A stretch of 9,203 bases of DNA from Gammaproteobacteria bacterium (GCA_024638545.1 JAHEKD010000057.1:1-9203); one strand, 5' to 3'; counted from the stretch's first letter, positions 1 through 7,439 are shown. Made by a program: numbers and translations. Notes: generated from the sequence alone by a model not told the origin.

Positions 1-1047
1 AATTTTTCCGCACGTTATCGAGATCAATATGCAGGCGGGGCAGTTGCTGGGCTGAATTTCAGTGTTGGCAACCTCTAGCTGCTGCTGTTTTTGTTCAATA
101 GTTTGATCAGCAATTTGTAAATCAGCCTCGAGCTCCTCGATCATTTTTTCAGCATCACTAATGCGTTCAGAAAGAGATCGATTATCCTTTTGCAGCAAGC
201 TGTAGACAGCCTTTAAGGCATCAAATTCCTGCTGGGATTGCTCTCTTTCTTCAACCAGTCTCGATTTCTCGGCTTCTGCCGCCTGTACCCGCAGCAGTAT
301 TGTCTGCCTGGCATTTTCCAGCGCCTGAAGCTCAACCTCGCGCTTTTTTAGCGCCGATGCGAGTTTTTGGTTCTCGGTTTCCGCTTCCTGCACCTGCAAA
401 ATAACCGTCTGCCTGTCCTTTTCTAATGCTTCGATTTCATCTTGCTGCTGATTTAATGTTGACGCGAGTTTTTGATTCTCATTAAAAGCAGCCTTTAACT
501 GCAGGATCAACTGTTGTTTTTCATCCTCGATCACTAAATTAGTTTTTATTGCGTCCTCTTTCAGGCTTTCAATATCGGCTTTTTCCTGTTCAACAATTTT
601 GAGCCGCCCTTCCAGCGCAAGTTTCGCGGTGGCAATCTCTGTATTTTCCTGGTTTAATTTATCGCGCAGCAGCTGCAGTGCCTGTATATCTGCCAGCATC
701 GACTGAACTTCCTGCTGGCTTTGTTCCAGCCGCTGCTCTGACTGCTCGGTTCGCAGTGTCTGTGCCTGCAGCTGCAGCTGCACCTGGGCAATCCGCTGTT
801 CCAGTTCATTCACTGCGGCTTCAAGTTCAATGTTCTCAGTACCCTTCAGTTCTGCCAGCCTGGCAGCTTCCTGCTCAGATTTAACCAATTCAACGTTCTT
901 CAGCAATATCACAACTAAAGACATTAGAAATATCATAACGACAACCGTCATAATATCGGTAAATGATGGCCAAACGCTGTCATCAGTGTGGCTGCCGGCA
1001 TGCCGGCTTGATGCCCGAAGATCGACGAAACTTTGTGAAGCAGGCAT
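1..1047 (-). CDS. MotB/ZorB-like stator subunit with long coiled coil (C-terminus beyond window)
   Basis: The frame opens with ATG at 1047 and stays open for 349 codons to the left edge, so the C-terminus is missing. Residues 26-49 read WPSFTDIMT followed by one strongly hydrophobic helix; Asp31 sits where MotB, ExbD/TolR and ZorB carry the ion-binding Asp. From about residue 50 to 335 the protein is nearly all Glu, Gln, Leu, Ala and Lys in heptads, a long coiled coil expected to lie in the periplasm (N-terminus inside, as in MotB). A peptidoglycan-binding OmpA domain would be expected next in this family, but it is not in view. The ATG overlaps the stop of the MotA-like gene (TAATG), so the two are probably translationally coupled and form one complex. 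Known from family: MotA/MotB-type pairs convert ion flow into motion or force. Inferred: this pair does so. Target unknown. Residues 330-349 are oddly Cys-rich. Confidence 0.8.
   Translation of the reverse strand, partial: MPASQSFVDLRASSRHAGSHTDDSVWPSFTDIMTVVVMIFLMSLVVILLKNVELVKSEQEAARLAELKGTENIELEAAVNELEQRIAQVQLQLQAQTLRTEQSEQRLEQSQQEVQSMLADIQALQLLRDKLNQENTEIATAKLALEGRLKIVEQEKADIESLKEDAIKTNLVIEDEKQQLILQLKAAFNENQKLASTLNQQQDEIEALEKDRQTVILQVQEAETENQKLASALKKREVELQALENARQTILLRVQAAEAEKSRLVEEREQSQQEFDALKAVYSLLQKDNRSLSERISDAEKMIEELEADLQIADQTIEQKQQQLEVANTEIQPSNCPACILISITCGKI
271..480 (-). repeat. Two tandem 105-base (35-residue) coiled-coil repeats
   Basis: Within the MotB-like gene, 376-480 and 271-375 encode two adjacent 35-residue units (residues 190-224 and 225-259). 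Both begin ENQKLAS and share ALE near the middle, then RQT and a VQ-containing end. The DNA is also similar at a fixed 105-base offset: GCGAGTTTTTG followed by TTCTC occurs at 359 and 464 on the plus strand. Thirty-five residues is exactly five heptads, so the repeat preserves coiled-coil phase. More diverged copies seem to lie on both sides (about 481-585 and 166-270). Confidence 0.75.
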
Positions 1048-1967
1048 TAATTATCTCGCTCAGATAACCTGAATCCCTCAGACAGAAGATGTATGATTTT
1101 TTCAAAACTCTGCGATGAATGGTTAATCTGCCCGGTGAGTTCGGTTAGACTCCTCTCAATGCCGCTGGTCGTCTGCAGAAATTGCTGATGCTGGTGCTCA
1201 AGGGCATTAACAACCTGTGCCATTGAGGTGATCAAATTCGAATAATCGTTCACCATAGCTTCCGGCTCTGTAAAAAACATGGGGACAATTTGAGTGGTAG
1301 TCACATATTCAAGCTTACTAATACAATTCGTCTGGATATCTGTAAGGCATTGATAAAAATAGCTGAAAATAAAAAACGCTATAATGGCTGTCATTGTTGT
1401 TGACAAGGCCGAGGACATGCCCTGTATGACTGTACCCAAACCACCAATCTCAGTCGTGGAGGCAATCATGTCTGATGCGCCGAGCAAGGCGATTGACAGT
1501 GACACGATGGTTCCGAACACACCCGTTAATATCAGAACATTGTTGACAAATTTCGGGAATCCTAACCGGCCGGACTCCTCTGCAACACTGACCGAAGCCA
1601 AAGCACTGTGATTAACCGGTGATTTTAATAACTGTGACTGCCTGAATGCAGTATAGCGCATACCCACAAGAGAATTGCGGTCAACTGACCGGGTCAGTTC
1701 AGTATCGCGGCGGACATTTTCACTAAAATGCGCGATCTGCTCAGTCTGCTGCTGATAGAACTTTAATAACGAACAAATCCTGATGATTCCAAGTACAAAC
1801 AGTACCCCTATGGCAACATTGATGACCAGACCAATCCGACTTTGGTTACGGCCAAGGTATAATTCATAAAGAAAATCTTTTTGCCATAAAACTATAATCG
1901 TTAATACCACCAGTACAGCGATAAGCTGAATAAATACTGATTGCGCAGATAATTGTCTGTTAGTCAT
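1047..1967 (-). CDS. MotA/TolQ/ExbB-family proton channel subunit
   Basis: A 306-residue membrane protein. Hydrophobic segments lie at about 11-28, 46-67, 142-163 and 186-207, the four-helix MotA/ZorA plan rather than the three-helix TolQ/ExbB one. The two family signatures are present: TGVFGT at 148-153 in helix 3 and GMSSALSTT at 183-191 entering helix 4, the segments that line the ion path around the partner Asp. Residues 70-135 form a charged cytoplasmic loop. The tail (210-306) is short, with Gln-rich amphipathic stretches, unlike the very long ZorA tail. It overlaps the MotB-like gene by one base and is almost certainly its 5:2-type partner. I chose ATG 1967; no clear Shine-Dalgarno precedes it. 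Flagellar motA is unlikely because the partner has a long coiled coil and no flagellar gene is visible. Biological role unknown. Confidence 0.85.
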   Translation of the reverse strand: MTNRQLSAQSVFIQLIAVLVVLTIIVLWQKDFLYELYLGRNQSRIGLVINVAIGVLFVLGIIRICSLLKFYQQQTEQIAHFSENVRRDTELTRSVDRNSLVGMRYTAFRQSQLLKSPVNHSALASVSVAEESGRLGFPKFVNNVLILTGVFGTIVSLSIALLGASDMIASTTEIGGLGTVIQGMSSALSTTMTAIIAFFIFSYFYQCLTDIQTNCISKLEYVTTTQIVPMFFTEPEAMVNDYSNLITSMAQVVNALEHQHQQFLQTTSGIERSLTELTGQINHSSQSFEKIIHLLSEGFRLSERDN

Positions 1968-1997
1968 AGCGGCTACACATATAAAGATCAGGCTGCA

Positions 1998-2006
1998 ATC
2001 ATACCA
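1998..2006 (-). promoter_or_regulatory. Possible extended -10 promoter for the MotA/MotB-like pair
   Basis: On the minus strand this reads TGGTATGAT, an extended -10 (TGn + TATGAT), about 30 bases upstream of the ATG at 1967. The hexamer 17 bases further upstream, TTTCAA, is a poor -35, which extended -10 promoters tolerate. The 80-base gap after the cupin gene leaves room for a separate transcript for the membrane pair. Sequence match only. Confidence 0.35.
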
Positions 2007-2047
2007 TGCGATCTAAGAGTTTGAAATTTCAGTTATATTTACTGATT

Positions 2048-2335
2048 TCAGGATCTGTAAAATTCAGTTTCGATAAACACAAACTCAAACTCATTAATAT
2101 TAATGACATCATGCTCAACGCCTGAGCGCTTGAAATATGGCTGGCCGGATCTAAGTTCCACAACACTTTCACCTTCACTACTCACCAGCTTTAATTTTCC
2201 GCTGGTCATTGGCACAACAACATAGTCGAACTCGTGCCGGTGCCAGCCGGTTGCCGCACCGGGGGTAAATCGCCATTCGGTTACACGTGTAACCGTATTA
2301 TCAATAAACTGGGTCGCTTTCGCTTTTTCATTCAT
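2048..2335 (-). CDS. Small single-domain cupin protein
   Basis: A 95-residue protein. In the frame counted from an upstream TTG at 2344, a cupin metal-site pattern is visible: GWHRHEFDY at 33-41 (two His, with an acidic residue after), SGK at 48-50 closing motif 1, then GQPYF and EHDV (His78) as motif 2. This is the minimal beta-barrel fold of stand-alone cupins and suggests one bound metal ion. I prefer ATG 2335 over TTG 2344 because the ribosome site AGGGAG is about 11 bases from the ATG but only 2 bases from the TTG. It starts 20 bases after the DUF3047 stop, so the two are likely co-transcribed. Family members range from enzymes to small-molecule binders; the substrate cannot be told from sequence, and a cytoplasmic location is inferred from the lack of a signal peptide. 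Confidence 0.85.
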   Translation of the reverse strand: MNEKAKATQFIDNTVTRVTEWRFTPGAATGWHRHEFDYVVVPMTSGKLKLVSSEGESVVELRSGQPYFKRSGVEHDVININEFEFVFIETEFYRS

Positions 2336-2355
2336 GACATGCAATTCTCCCTGGG

Positions 2356-3012
2356 CTAGCCCTCTTTAAACTGTATATCACCATACCATGCCTCAAAATT
2401 CTGCCCGCTATTATCACTATCGGTCATGATTGCGACAGCCTCCAGTTTATCCGGTACAACGCCAAACACCCTCGCAAAATCGTCCTTAACATTACGCTCA
2501 TAGCTCCGCCATTCACCCACATTATTGTCACCGCTTTCAACAGCAATATGTCTTACATTTGAGGTGTAAGGATTATCCCAGCTCTCATTAAGCCGCGCGC
2601 TGTTAGACCAGACATATACCAGAGAGTAACTTTTCCAGAACTGTAACCCGCCTGAGACAATAACATAAAGCCGCACCGGATAATCATCACCTGACTTTGA
2701 CTTTTCATCATTACCATTACCAATCCGGGCCACTTTCCAGCGCCACTTTAGCCACGGGGTTTCATCCAGCGATACTTCAGTGGTATTGAATAATCCGGAT
2801 GATGAGCCCTGGGCCCGGGCATTTAAAACCAGTTGATCATCCTGCTCGACAAGCCGGTATTGCGTTGTCCCCATGAAGCTTTTTTCCTGCCAGTCAGCCG
2901 TTCCAAATTGCGAAAATAGGAAAGAAGCTGCATTTGCTTCAAGGCTGAAAATGATGACAAGCAGCGATGATAAAGAGCAGAGCAGCAGCGATTTTTCAAT
3001 ATGTAATTTCAT
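2356..3012 (-). CDS. DUF3047 family exported protein
   Basis: A 218-residue protein with a classical signal peptide: Lys residues near the start, a hydrophobic core at about 8-24, and a likely cut after ANA near residue 28. The mature part matches my memory of DUF3047: WLKWRWKV (87-94), [10 protein letters not shown] (108-117), an aromatic-rich middle ([11 protein letters not shown]), WRSYERNV near 168-175, and the C-terminal [10 protein letters not shown] followed by WYGDIQF. The fold is probably a beta sandwich; the function of the family is not known. Length fits the family, so the gene looks intact. The start codon at 3012 overlaps the -35 box of the divergent gor promoter. No strong Shine-Dalgarno is visible. 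It leads a minus-strand run with the cupin gene, suggesting a shared transcript. Confidence 0.85.
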   Translation of the reverse strand: MKLHIEKSLLLCSLSSLLVIIFSLEANAASFLFSQFGTADWQEKSFMGTTQYRLVEQDDQLVLNARAQGSSSGLFNTTEVSLDETPWLKWRWKVARIGNGNDEKSKSGDDYPVRLYVIVSGGLQFWKSYSLVYVWSNSARLNESWDNPYTSNVRHIAVESGDNNVGEWRSYERNVKDDFARVFGVVPDKLEAVAIMTDSDNSGQNFEAWYGDIQFKEG

Positions 3013-3040
3013 TGATATTCAGGATTGTGGGATCTATGTT
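3012..3040 (+). promoter_or_regulatory. Sigma70-type promoter for gor
   Basis: TTGATA at 3012-3017 (5 of 6 to consensus) and TATGTT at 3035-3040 (4 of 6) are separated by exactly 17 bases. The predicted start near 3047 gives a leader of about 54 bases before the gor ATG at 3101. The leader contains the palindrome GATCTTAGATC at 3062-3072, a possible regulator or structure site of unknown meaning. The -35 box overlaps the start of the divergent DUF3047 gene, so the two genes may interfere. Confidence 0.55.
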
Positions 3041-3100
3041 AAATTCATGCCATATATTACCGATCTTAGATCATTTTTAAACCAAAAGTTCCTAACGATA

Positions 3101-4450
3101 ATGACAATTCAATATGACTATCTTGTAATTGGTGGAGGCTCAGGAGGCATTGCTTCTGCCAGACGTGCCGCTGAATATGGCTCAAAAGTCGCCGTTTTTG
3201 AACCCAGACCGCTCGGCGGTACCTGTGTTAATGTCGGCTGTGTACCTAAAAAAGTCATGTGGAATACAGCCCACATGGCGCAGATGTTATCTCAGGCCCG
3301 GGAATACGGGTTTACAATTTCCAACAGTGGTTTCGACTGGTCCACGGTAAAATCAAAACGCGATGCCTATGTTAAACGCTTAAACGGAATTTATGCAAAA
3401 AATCTTGAGAATTCCGGGGTCTCGCACATTCAGGCATCGGCAAAATTCACAGATTGCATGGTCATCGAAGCAGACGGCCGGCACTATACCGCACCGCACA
3501 TTTTAATTGCGACAGGCGGCCACCCCCTGACGCCGGATTTACCGGGTGTAGAGCATACTATCTCCAGTGATGGATTTTTTGGGCTTAAACAGCAACCTGA
3601 AAGGATTGCTGTTGTGGGTGCAGGCTACATTGCCACTGAACTGGCCGGTGTACTTAATACATTAGGCAGTGAGGTTGTACAGTATTTACGCAAGGATAAG
3701 CTTCTGCGGGAGTTTGACCATGAAATAGGAGAACATGTGATGGCGTTGATGCAGGAACACGGAATCACAATAAAAACTAAAAGTGAACCAACGGCATTCA
3801 GCAAGGCCTCCGATGGATCCATCTGCGTTCACTACAACGAAACCGTGGACCCCGGTTTTGATTCTGTCATTATGGCCATTGGTCGAAAACCGAATACAAA
3901 CGACATCAACCCTGAAGTCGCCGGTATCGAGATTAACAGCAAAGGCTTCATCGAAACTGATTTGTATCAAAACACAAATATTGAGGGAATCTACGCAGTT
4001 GGCGATGTCAGCGGCAGGGCCCAGCTTACCCCGGTCGCGATTGCCGCAGGTCGGCAGTTGGCTGAACGTCTGTTCAACAACAAGCCTGATGCCCGGTTAA
4101 TATACGAAGATATTCCCACCGTTATCTTTTCACATCCACCGATCGGTACAGTTGGCCTGAGTGAGCAAGAGGCGGTAAAAACTCATGGTGCCGGCAATGT
4201 CAGGGTTTATACCAGCCGATTTGTCAACATGCACTACGCGTTACTGCAGAGCAAGCAAACCACATTGGTCAAACTGATCACGGCGGGCGAAAATGAAAAA
4301 GTAGTCGGCTGCCACATCTGCGGTGAAGCCGCTGATGAAATGATCCAGGGATTTGCCGTCGCCGTTCGCATGGGCGCTACCAAAGCCGATTTTGATCAAA
4401 CCGTGGCGATACACCCAACCGCCTCAGAGGAGTTTGTGACCTTAAGGTAA
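3101..4450 (+). CDS. gor: Glutathione-disulfide reductase, NADPH-dependent
   Basis: Reduces glutathione disulfide to two GSH with NADPH; cytoplasmic FAD homodimer. The 449 residues match the E. coli enzyme (450) throughout. FAD-binding GGGSGG is at 11-16. The redox pair is Cys42/Cys47 in GGTCVNVGC. The NADPH fold [11 protein letters not shown] is at 173-183, with Arg197 and Arg203 in [11 protein letters not shown], the positions that select NADPH over NADH. The second FAD motif is YAVGDV (298-303), and the C-terminal active-site HPTASEEF has His438 and Glu443, which act in the partner subunit. I place the start at ATG 3101 because homology begins with [13 protein letters not shown]; the open frame reaches back to 2873 but overlaps the DUF3047 gene and has no homology there. 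The ribosome site is weak. Two extra Cys at 404 and 407 (CHIC) differ from the E. coli sequence. Very sure of function. Confidence 0.97.
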   Translation: MTIQYDYLVIGGGSGGIASARRAAEYGSKVAVFEPRPLGGTCVNVGCVPKKVMWNTAHMAQMLSQAREYGFTISNSGFDWSTVKSKRDAYVKRLNGIYAKNLENSGVSHIQASAKFTDCMVIEADGRHYTAPHILIATGGHPLTPDLPGVEHTISSDGFFGLKQQPERIAVVGAGYIATELAGVLNTLGSEVVQYLRKDKLLREFDHEIGEHVMALMQEHGITIKTKSEPTAFSKASDGSICVHYNETVDPGFDSVIMAIGRKPNTNDINPEVAGIEINSKGFIETDLYQNTNIEGIYAVGDVSGRAQLTPVAIAAGRQLAERLFNNKPDARLIYEDIPTVIFSHPPIGTVGLSEQEAVKTHGAGNVRVYTSRFVNMHYALLQSKQTTLVKLITAGENEKVVGCHICGEAADEMIQGFAVAVRMGATKADFDQTVAIHPTASEEFVTLR

Positions 4451-4479
4451 GGGCTATTGAACTTGAGACGTGAAAAGAG

Positions 4480-4700
4480 TTAACCCGCATTTCTCACCGG
4501 ACTTCGTAGCGGGACGGTTAAAGGATGCGTCCTGTATGGGTTTTACGACCAAAGGCCGGCATTATGTTATCAGCATATGTGCCGGCACAAGGGCCCGCAG
4601 GTATAGTTGACGCTATGTCGAGGACCCTGAGCGAGTAAAATGCTCACAGGGCGTGGCAAGGAACCGTCGCAGTAGTAGGGTGGTGAGAAATGCGGGTCAA
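4480..4700. repeat. Inverted-repeat-bounded, highly structured intergenic element
   Basis: The ends are a perfect 16-base inverted repeat: ACCCGCATTTCTCACC at 4483-4498 and its complement at 4682-4697, with two more pairs outside a single mismatch. Inside, GACGGTT (4513-4519) pairs with AACCGTC (4662-4668), extended by GC/GC across a two-base bulge. Within that lie hairpins GCCGGCA/TGCCGGC (4555-4561 with 4580-4586, extended by TATG/CATA), ATAG/CTAT (4603-4606 with 4613-4616) and CCCTG-AGC/GCT-CA-CAGGG (4625-4651). The whole folds as a multi-branched cloverleaf. No useful reading frame is present and no clear target duplication flanks it. It could be a non-autonomous transposable element, a remnant of a larger element such as a group II intron, or a structured RNA. 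I do not recognise the family. Confidence 0.65.
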
Positions 4701-4738
4701 GCCTATTATGAAATCAAAAAAGTGCTTCAACTAATCCT

Positions 4739-4756
4739 GTAATCCTGCTGGATTAC
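4739..4756 (-). terminator. Perfect 7-bp hairpin, possible weak terminator for selO
   Basis: GTAATCC, loop TGCT, GGATTAC form a perfect stem 43 bases past the selO stop. On the minus strand a run of six T follows only after about 18 bases (4715-4720), so this is not a textbook intrinsic terminator. The left arm lies in a tandem pair of TAATCCTG (4732-4747). Confidence 0.3.
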
Positions 4757-4798
4757 CCATGCTGTTGAAAATTGTTGAATGACCCGAAAATAAATGTA

Positions 4799-6382
4799 TC
4801 ATGAGCTGCAAGACAGCATTGAGCACCCGGGCCGGTGCCTGGCCCAATCGGGCCGTTTTTGTGCAAATTTTTCTTTGCCGGGTTGCGCTTCATATGGGTT
4901 TCTCATAACTTCGAGAATCTCGTTAACCAGGCTATGATCGCCCTGTGCAGATTTATCAATCGCTAGCTGGGCCAGATAGTTACGCAAAACATATTTCGGA
5001 TTGACCGAATTCATCAGTTTAATTCTGTCTGAAGTCGATAAGCTGTTTGTTGCCAGACGCTGAGTGTAACGGCGTAACCAGTCAGCCATTTTTGATTTGT
5101 ACGTATTCGTGAGCTGATCTTCGACATAATATGCATCAATTAGAGGCGCTAAAAATTCATCATCGGATTGATGCGGATTGCTGACATCGACTTCAGTCAG
5201 TCGTCTGAAAAAAATCGTCATGTCTGTTTCGACCAGTTTCAACGTATTTAGCAAATCCATTATCAGGGCTTCATCCTCATCGCCATTAAACTCAACCAGG
5301 CCGAGTTTGCTGGCCATCATTGTCTGCCATGATGAGTTATAAAATTCAGCATAATGATTAAGCATCTCCTGCAGCGGCTGCGCCTGCTTGATCAGTGGAT
5401 ATATTGCGTTGGCCAGTTTAAATAAGTTCCACTGTGCAATCTGCGGCTGGTGACCATAGCGATAACGCTTTCCCTGCGCATCGGTCGTATTTGGTGTCCA
5501 CTGGGGATCATAATTTTCAAGCCAGCCATATGGGCCATAATCAATTGTCAGCCCGGTGATTGACATGTTATCGGTGTTCATAACGCCATGCACAAAACCA
5601 ACGCGCATCCAGTCAACCATTAATCTTGCGGTGTGCTCACAAACTTCCCTAAACCACTGGAGATAGACCTCTCTACAGGGTTTGCCCAATGCCGGGAAAT
5701 CATTATCAATAGTGTAATTAACCAGCTGTTCAAGCACACCTGTTTGTCCGCGTGATGTGAAAATTTCAAAACTGCCAAATCGGGTGAAGCATGGCGAAAC
5801 ACGACAAACGATTGCGCCAGGCTCCGGCTCTGGATTTCCATCGTAGAACATATCCCGGACAACCTGCTCTCCGGTGAGCACAACCGATAGCGCCCGTGTG
5901 GTCGGCACCCCGAGATGATACATGGCTTCAGAACATAAAAACTCCCGCACCGAAGACCGCAATACGGCAAGACCGTCAGCTGATCGTGAATATGGCGTTG
6001 GACCCGCTCCTTTTAATTGCAGAATGTAGCGCTCATTCTTACTATTGATTAATTGACCCAGGTTTATGGCTCGACCATCACCCAGCTGCCCGGCCCAGTT
6101 TCCAAATTGATGGCCACCGTAACACATTGCGTAAGGCTGCATACCGTCGAGCTGCTTATTGCCTGAAAATACCTCTACAAACTCGTCCGAGTCGCAGAAA
6201 TCGGAGCTAAAGTCCAGTTGCTCAGCCACTTTGCTCGAATACGCCACTAGCTGAGGCTGGCTGACCTTAATCGGCTCAACCATTGAGTAGCAGGCATCAT
6301 GTACCTGGCGAACATAATTACCTGATTCACAATCGGCAGGTAATTTTTTTAAAAACTGATTGTCGAATTGAATAGTATGCAT
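4799..6382 (-). CDS. selO: Protein adenylyltransferase SelO (YdiU family)
   Basis: A pseudokinase-fold enzyme that transfers AMP from ATP to Ser, Thr or Tyr of target proteins; known targets of the family include redox proteins, with effects on S-glutathionylation. In the 527-residue product, visible family marks are GGHQFGNWAGQLGDGRA (89-105), LQLKGAGPTPYSR (121-133) with ATP-contacting Lys124, Glu147 in VREFL, the metal-binding HGVMNTDN (265-272, Asp271) and DYGPYG (281-286, Asp281 taking the DFG place). The C-terminus ends SCSS: Cys525, third from the end, is where animal SelO has selenocysteine. Length is normal for the bacterial form, so the gene looks intact. The frame reaches a TTG at 6388, but ATG 6382 is better placed, about 7 bases after AGCAGGG. 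It faces gor across the structured element. Confidence 0.96.
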   Translation of the reverse strand: MHTIQFDNQFLKKLPADCESGNYVRQVHDACYSMVEPIKVSQPQLVAYSSKVAEQLDFSSDFCDSDEFVEVFSGNKQLDGMQPYAMCYGGHQFGNWAGQLGDGRAINLGQLINSKNERYILQLKGAGPTPYSRSADGLAVLRSSVREFLCSEAMYHLGVPTTRALSVVLTGEQVVRDMFYDGNPEPEPGAIVCRVSPCFTRFGSFEIFTSRGQTGVLEQLVNYTIDNDFPALGKPCREVYLQWFREVCEHTARLMVDWMRVGFVHGVMNTDNMSITGLTIDYGPYGWLENYDPQWTPNTTDAQGKRYRYGHQPQIAQWNLFKLANAIYPLIKQAQPLQEMLNHYAEFYNSSWQTMMASKLGLVEFNGDEDEALIMDLLNTLKLVETDMTIFFRRLTEVDVSNPHQSDDEFLAPLIDAYYVEDQLTNTYKSKMADWLRRYTQRLATNSLSTSDRIKLMNSVNPKYVLRNYLAQLAIDKSAQGDHSLVNEILEVMRNPYEAQPGKEKFAQKRPDWARHRPGCSMLSCSS

Positions 6383-6450
6383 AACCAACCCTGCTTAGCA
6401 TTATTAGGTGCAGTGCTCAACCTGACACTAACATTCAAGTTTAAAATATA

Positions 6451-6509
6451 TTTAGAGATTTGCTGAACTTTTTTCCGTTTTTTAATTCCAAATGTGTAGC
6501 ATCTCTAAA
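6451..6509. repeat. Bulged inverted repeat upstream of selO
   Basis: TTTAGAGAT (6451-6459) and ATCTCTAAA (6501-6509) are exact complements. GCT (6462-6464) and AGC (6498-6500) extend the stem to 12 pairs past a two-base bulge, enclosing a 33-base AT-rich loop with two runs of T. It lies 69 bases upstream of the selO start, within the 253-base gap between selO and the broken SRPBCC gene. It could be a regulatory site or a remnant of a small element. I saw no convincing -35/-10 pair for selO, though the AT-rich tract 6436-6487 is the likeliest place. A 37-codon frame (6482-6595, minus) overlaps the right arm and is not called as a gene. Confidence 0.4.
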
Positions 6510-6635
6510 ATGCGCTTAATAATGTTGTCCACATCATGAACATAGGAGCATTCACGAGACACGTGGCCACCGCTACTAGCTAACCAGCCGGGCATACCCG
6601 TTTGAAACTGCAATCTTAATAATTGTAATGCAGGA

Positions 6636-7439
6636 TCAGTGGCGGGCCTCGCACAAGGCAGTTAGCTGGTCAAGCGCCTTACTCCAGCCGGAATGAAAAC
6701 CCATCTCCTCGTGTTTTTTCCGGGCCTCAGTGCTTGCGTGGAGTATCCGCGCCGTGTAGTGAGTGCCAGTTCCGGCATCTTCGATTGTAATAATCACCGT
6801 CATAAAACCTGCCGCCGGGTCTCAAATCAATGGTGCAGTCCGTGACTTTCCAGGGCAAAGGTGCGAACCACTTTTTGAGCAGCTCTGGCTGTGCCCATGC
6901 CTGCCAGATCCGGTGTCTGGGGACGTCAATCACACGCTCTAATAAAAGGTCAAGCTCAGGATTGAAAGAATCCTCGGCATGCCTGGAATGAATGGCGCTT
7001 TCACTCAGGTATTTCACTAAATTTATAAGTGCTTCACTCCAACCCTGCTCATGGGAGTCTCGAACGACATCCGATTCAAAACCCGATTGCTTAAATGTCA
7101 TTTTTGTTTTTAAATCAAGCGCTTTTAGCGTAATGGTGATCGTCGTTTCCGGACTCACCGAGCCATCCTGATGTAGCCATTGATGTGTAAAAACCAATCT
7201 ACGCGGTTTCACTATTTCTTTATATTCGCCTTTAAGATTGTAAATTTCACCTGAGGGCGATTTCATCCCGGATTGCCAGTTACCGCCGACCTCCAGGTTG
7301 CCTTCAACGTTAGTCACACTAAAGCCCTTCGGACAGGACCACTGCATTAATGCCTGAGGATCAGTCCAGGCTTGCCACAGTCGATGCGGGGCTGCGTTAA
7401 AAATTCGGTAATAAATAGTGATTTTTCTTTCTTGCTCAT
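6636..7439 (-). pseudogene. Broken two-domain SRPBCC (AHSA1) protein
   Basis: ATG 7439 follows a good ribosome site (AGGA) and reads MSKKEK, then leaves frame. One more A in the five-A run at 7422-7426 would restore ITIYYRIFN and the domain 1 start. The middle (7347-6810) is open: domain 1 with [11 protein letters not shown] and a C-terminal [12 protein letters not shown]; domain 2 starting at [14 protein letters not shown] and reaching DLRPGGRF. There the frame shifts again at 6804-6807. The next frame gives [29 protein letters not shown] and a stop at 6636, clear family C-terminal sequence. By my memory of the family, about 45 residues normally separate GGRF from this segment, so the second break looks like an internal deletion rather than a single-base slip. 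SRPBCC proteins are lipid- or ligand-binding barrels, often next to ArsR regulators as here. Confidence 0.8.

Noticed and set aside
678..1072. Plus-strand open frames over the MotB-like gene
   Set aside because: They are antisense shadows of the coiled-coil gene and its membrane helix, with no family resemblance.
1047..1967. Flagellar motA
   Set aside because: No flagellar genes are near and the partner has a long coiled coil directly after its membrane helix, unlike flagellar MotB.
2873..3100. N-terminal extension of the gor frame back to 2873
   Set aside because: It overlaps the DUF3047 coding region antisense, contains no homology, and the conserved protein begins at ATG 3101 downstream of a good promoter.
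4480..4700. Integron attC site
   Set aside because: The ends do not carry the RYYYAAC/GTTRRRY core sites in the right order, and no integrase or cassette array is present.
4733..4747. CRISPR-like repeat from the TAATCCTG pair
   Set aside because: Only two adjacent 8-base copies with no spacers; better explained as part of a small hairpin.
5620..5970. 116-codon minus-strand frame inside selO
   Set aside because: It lies wholly within the well-supported selO gene in another frame; its residues are shifted readings of selO codons.
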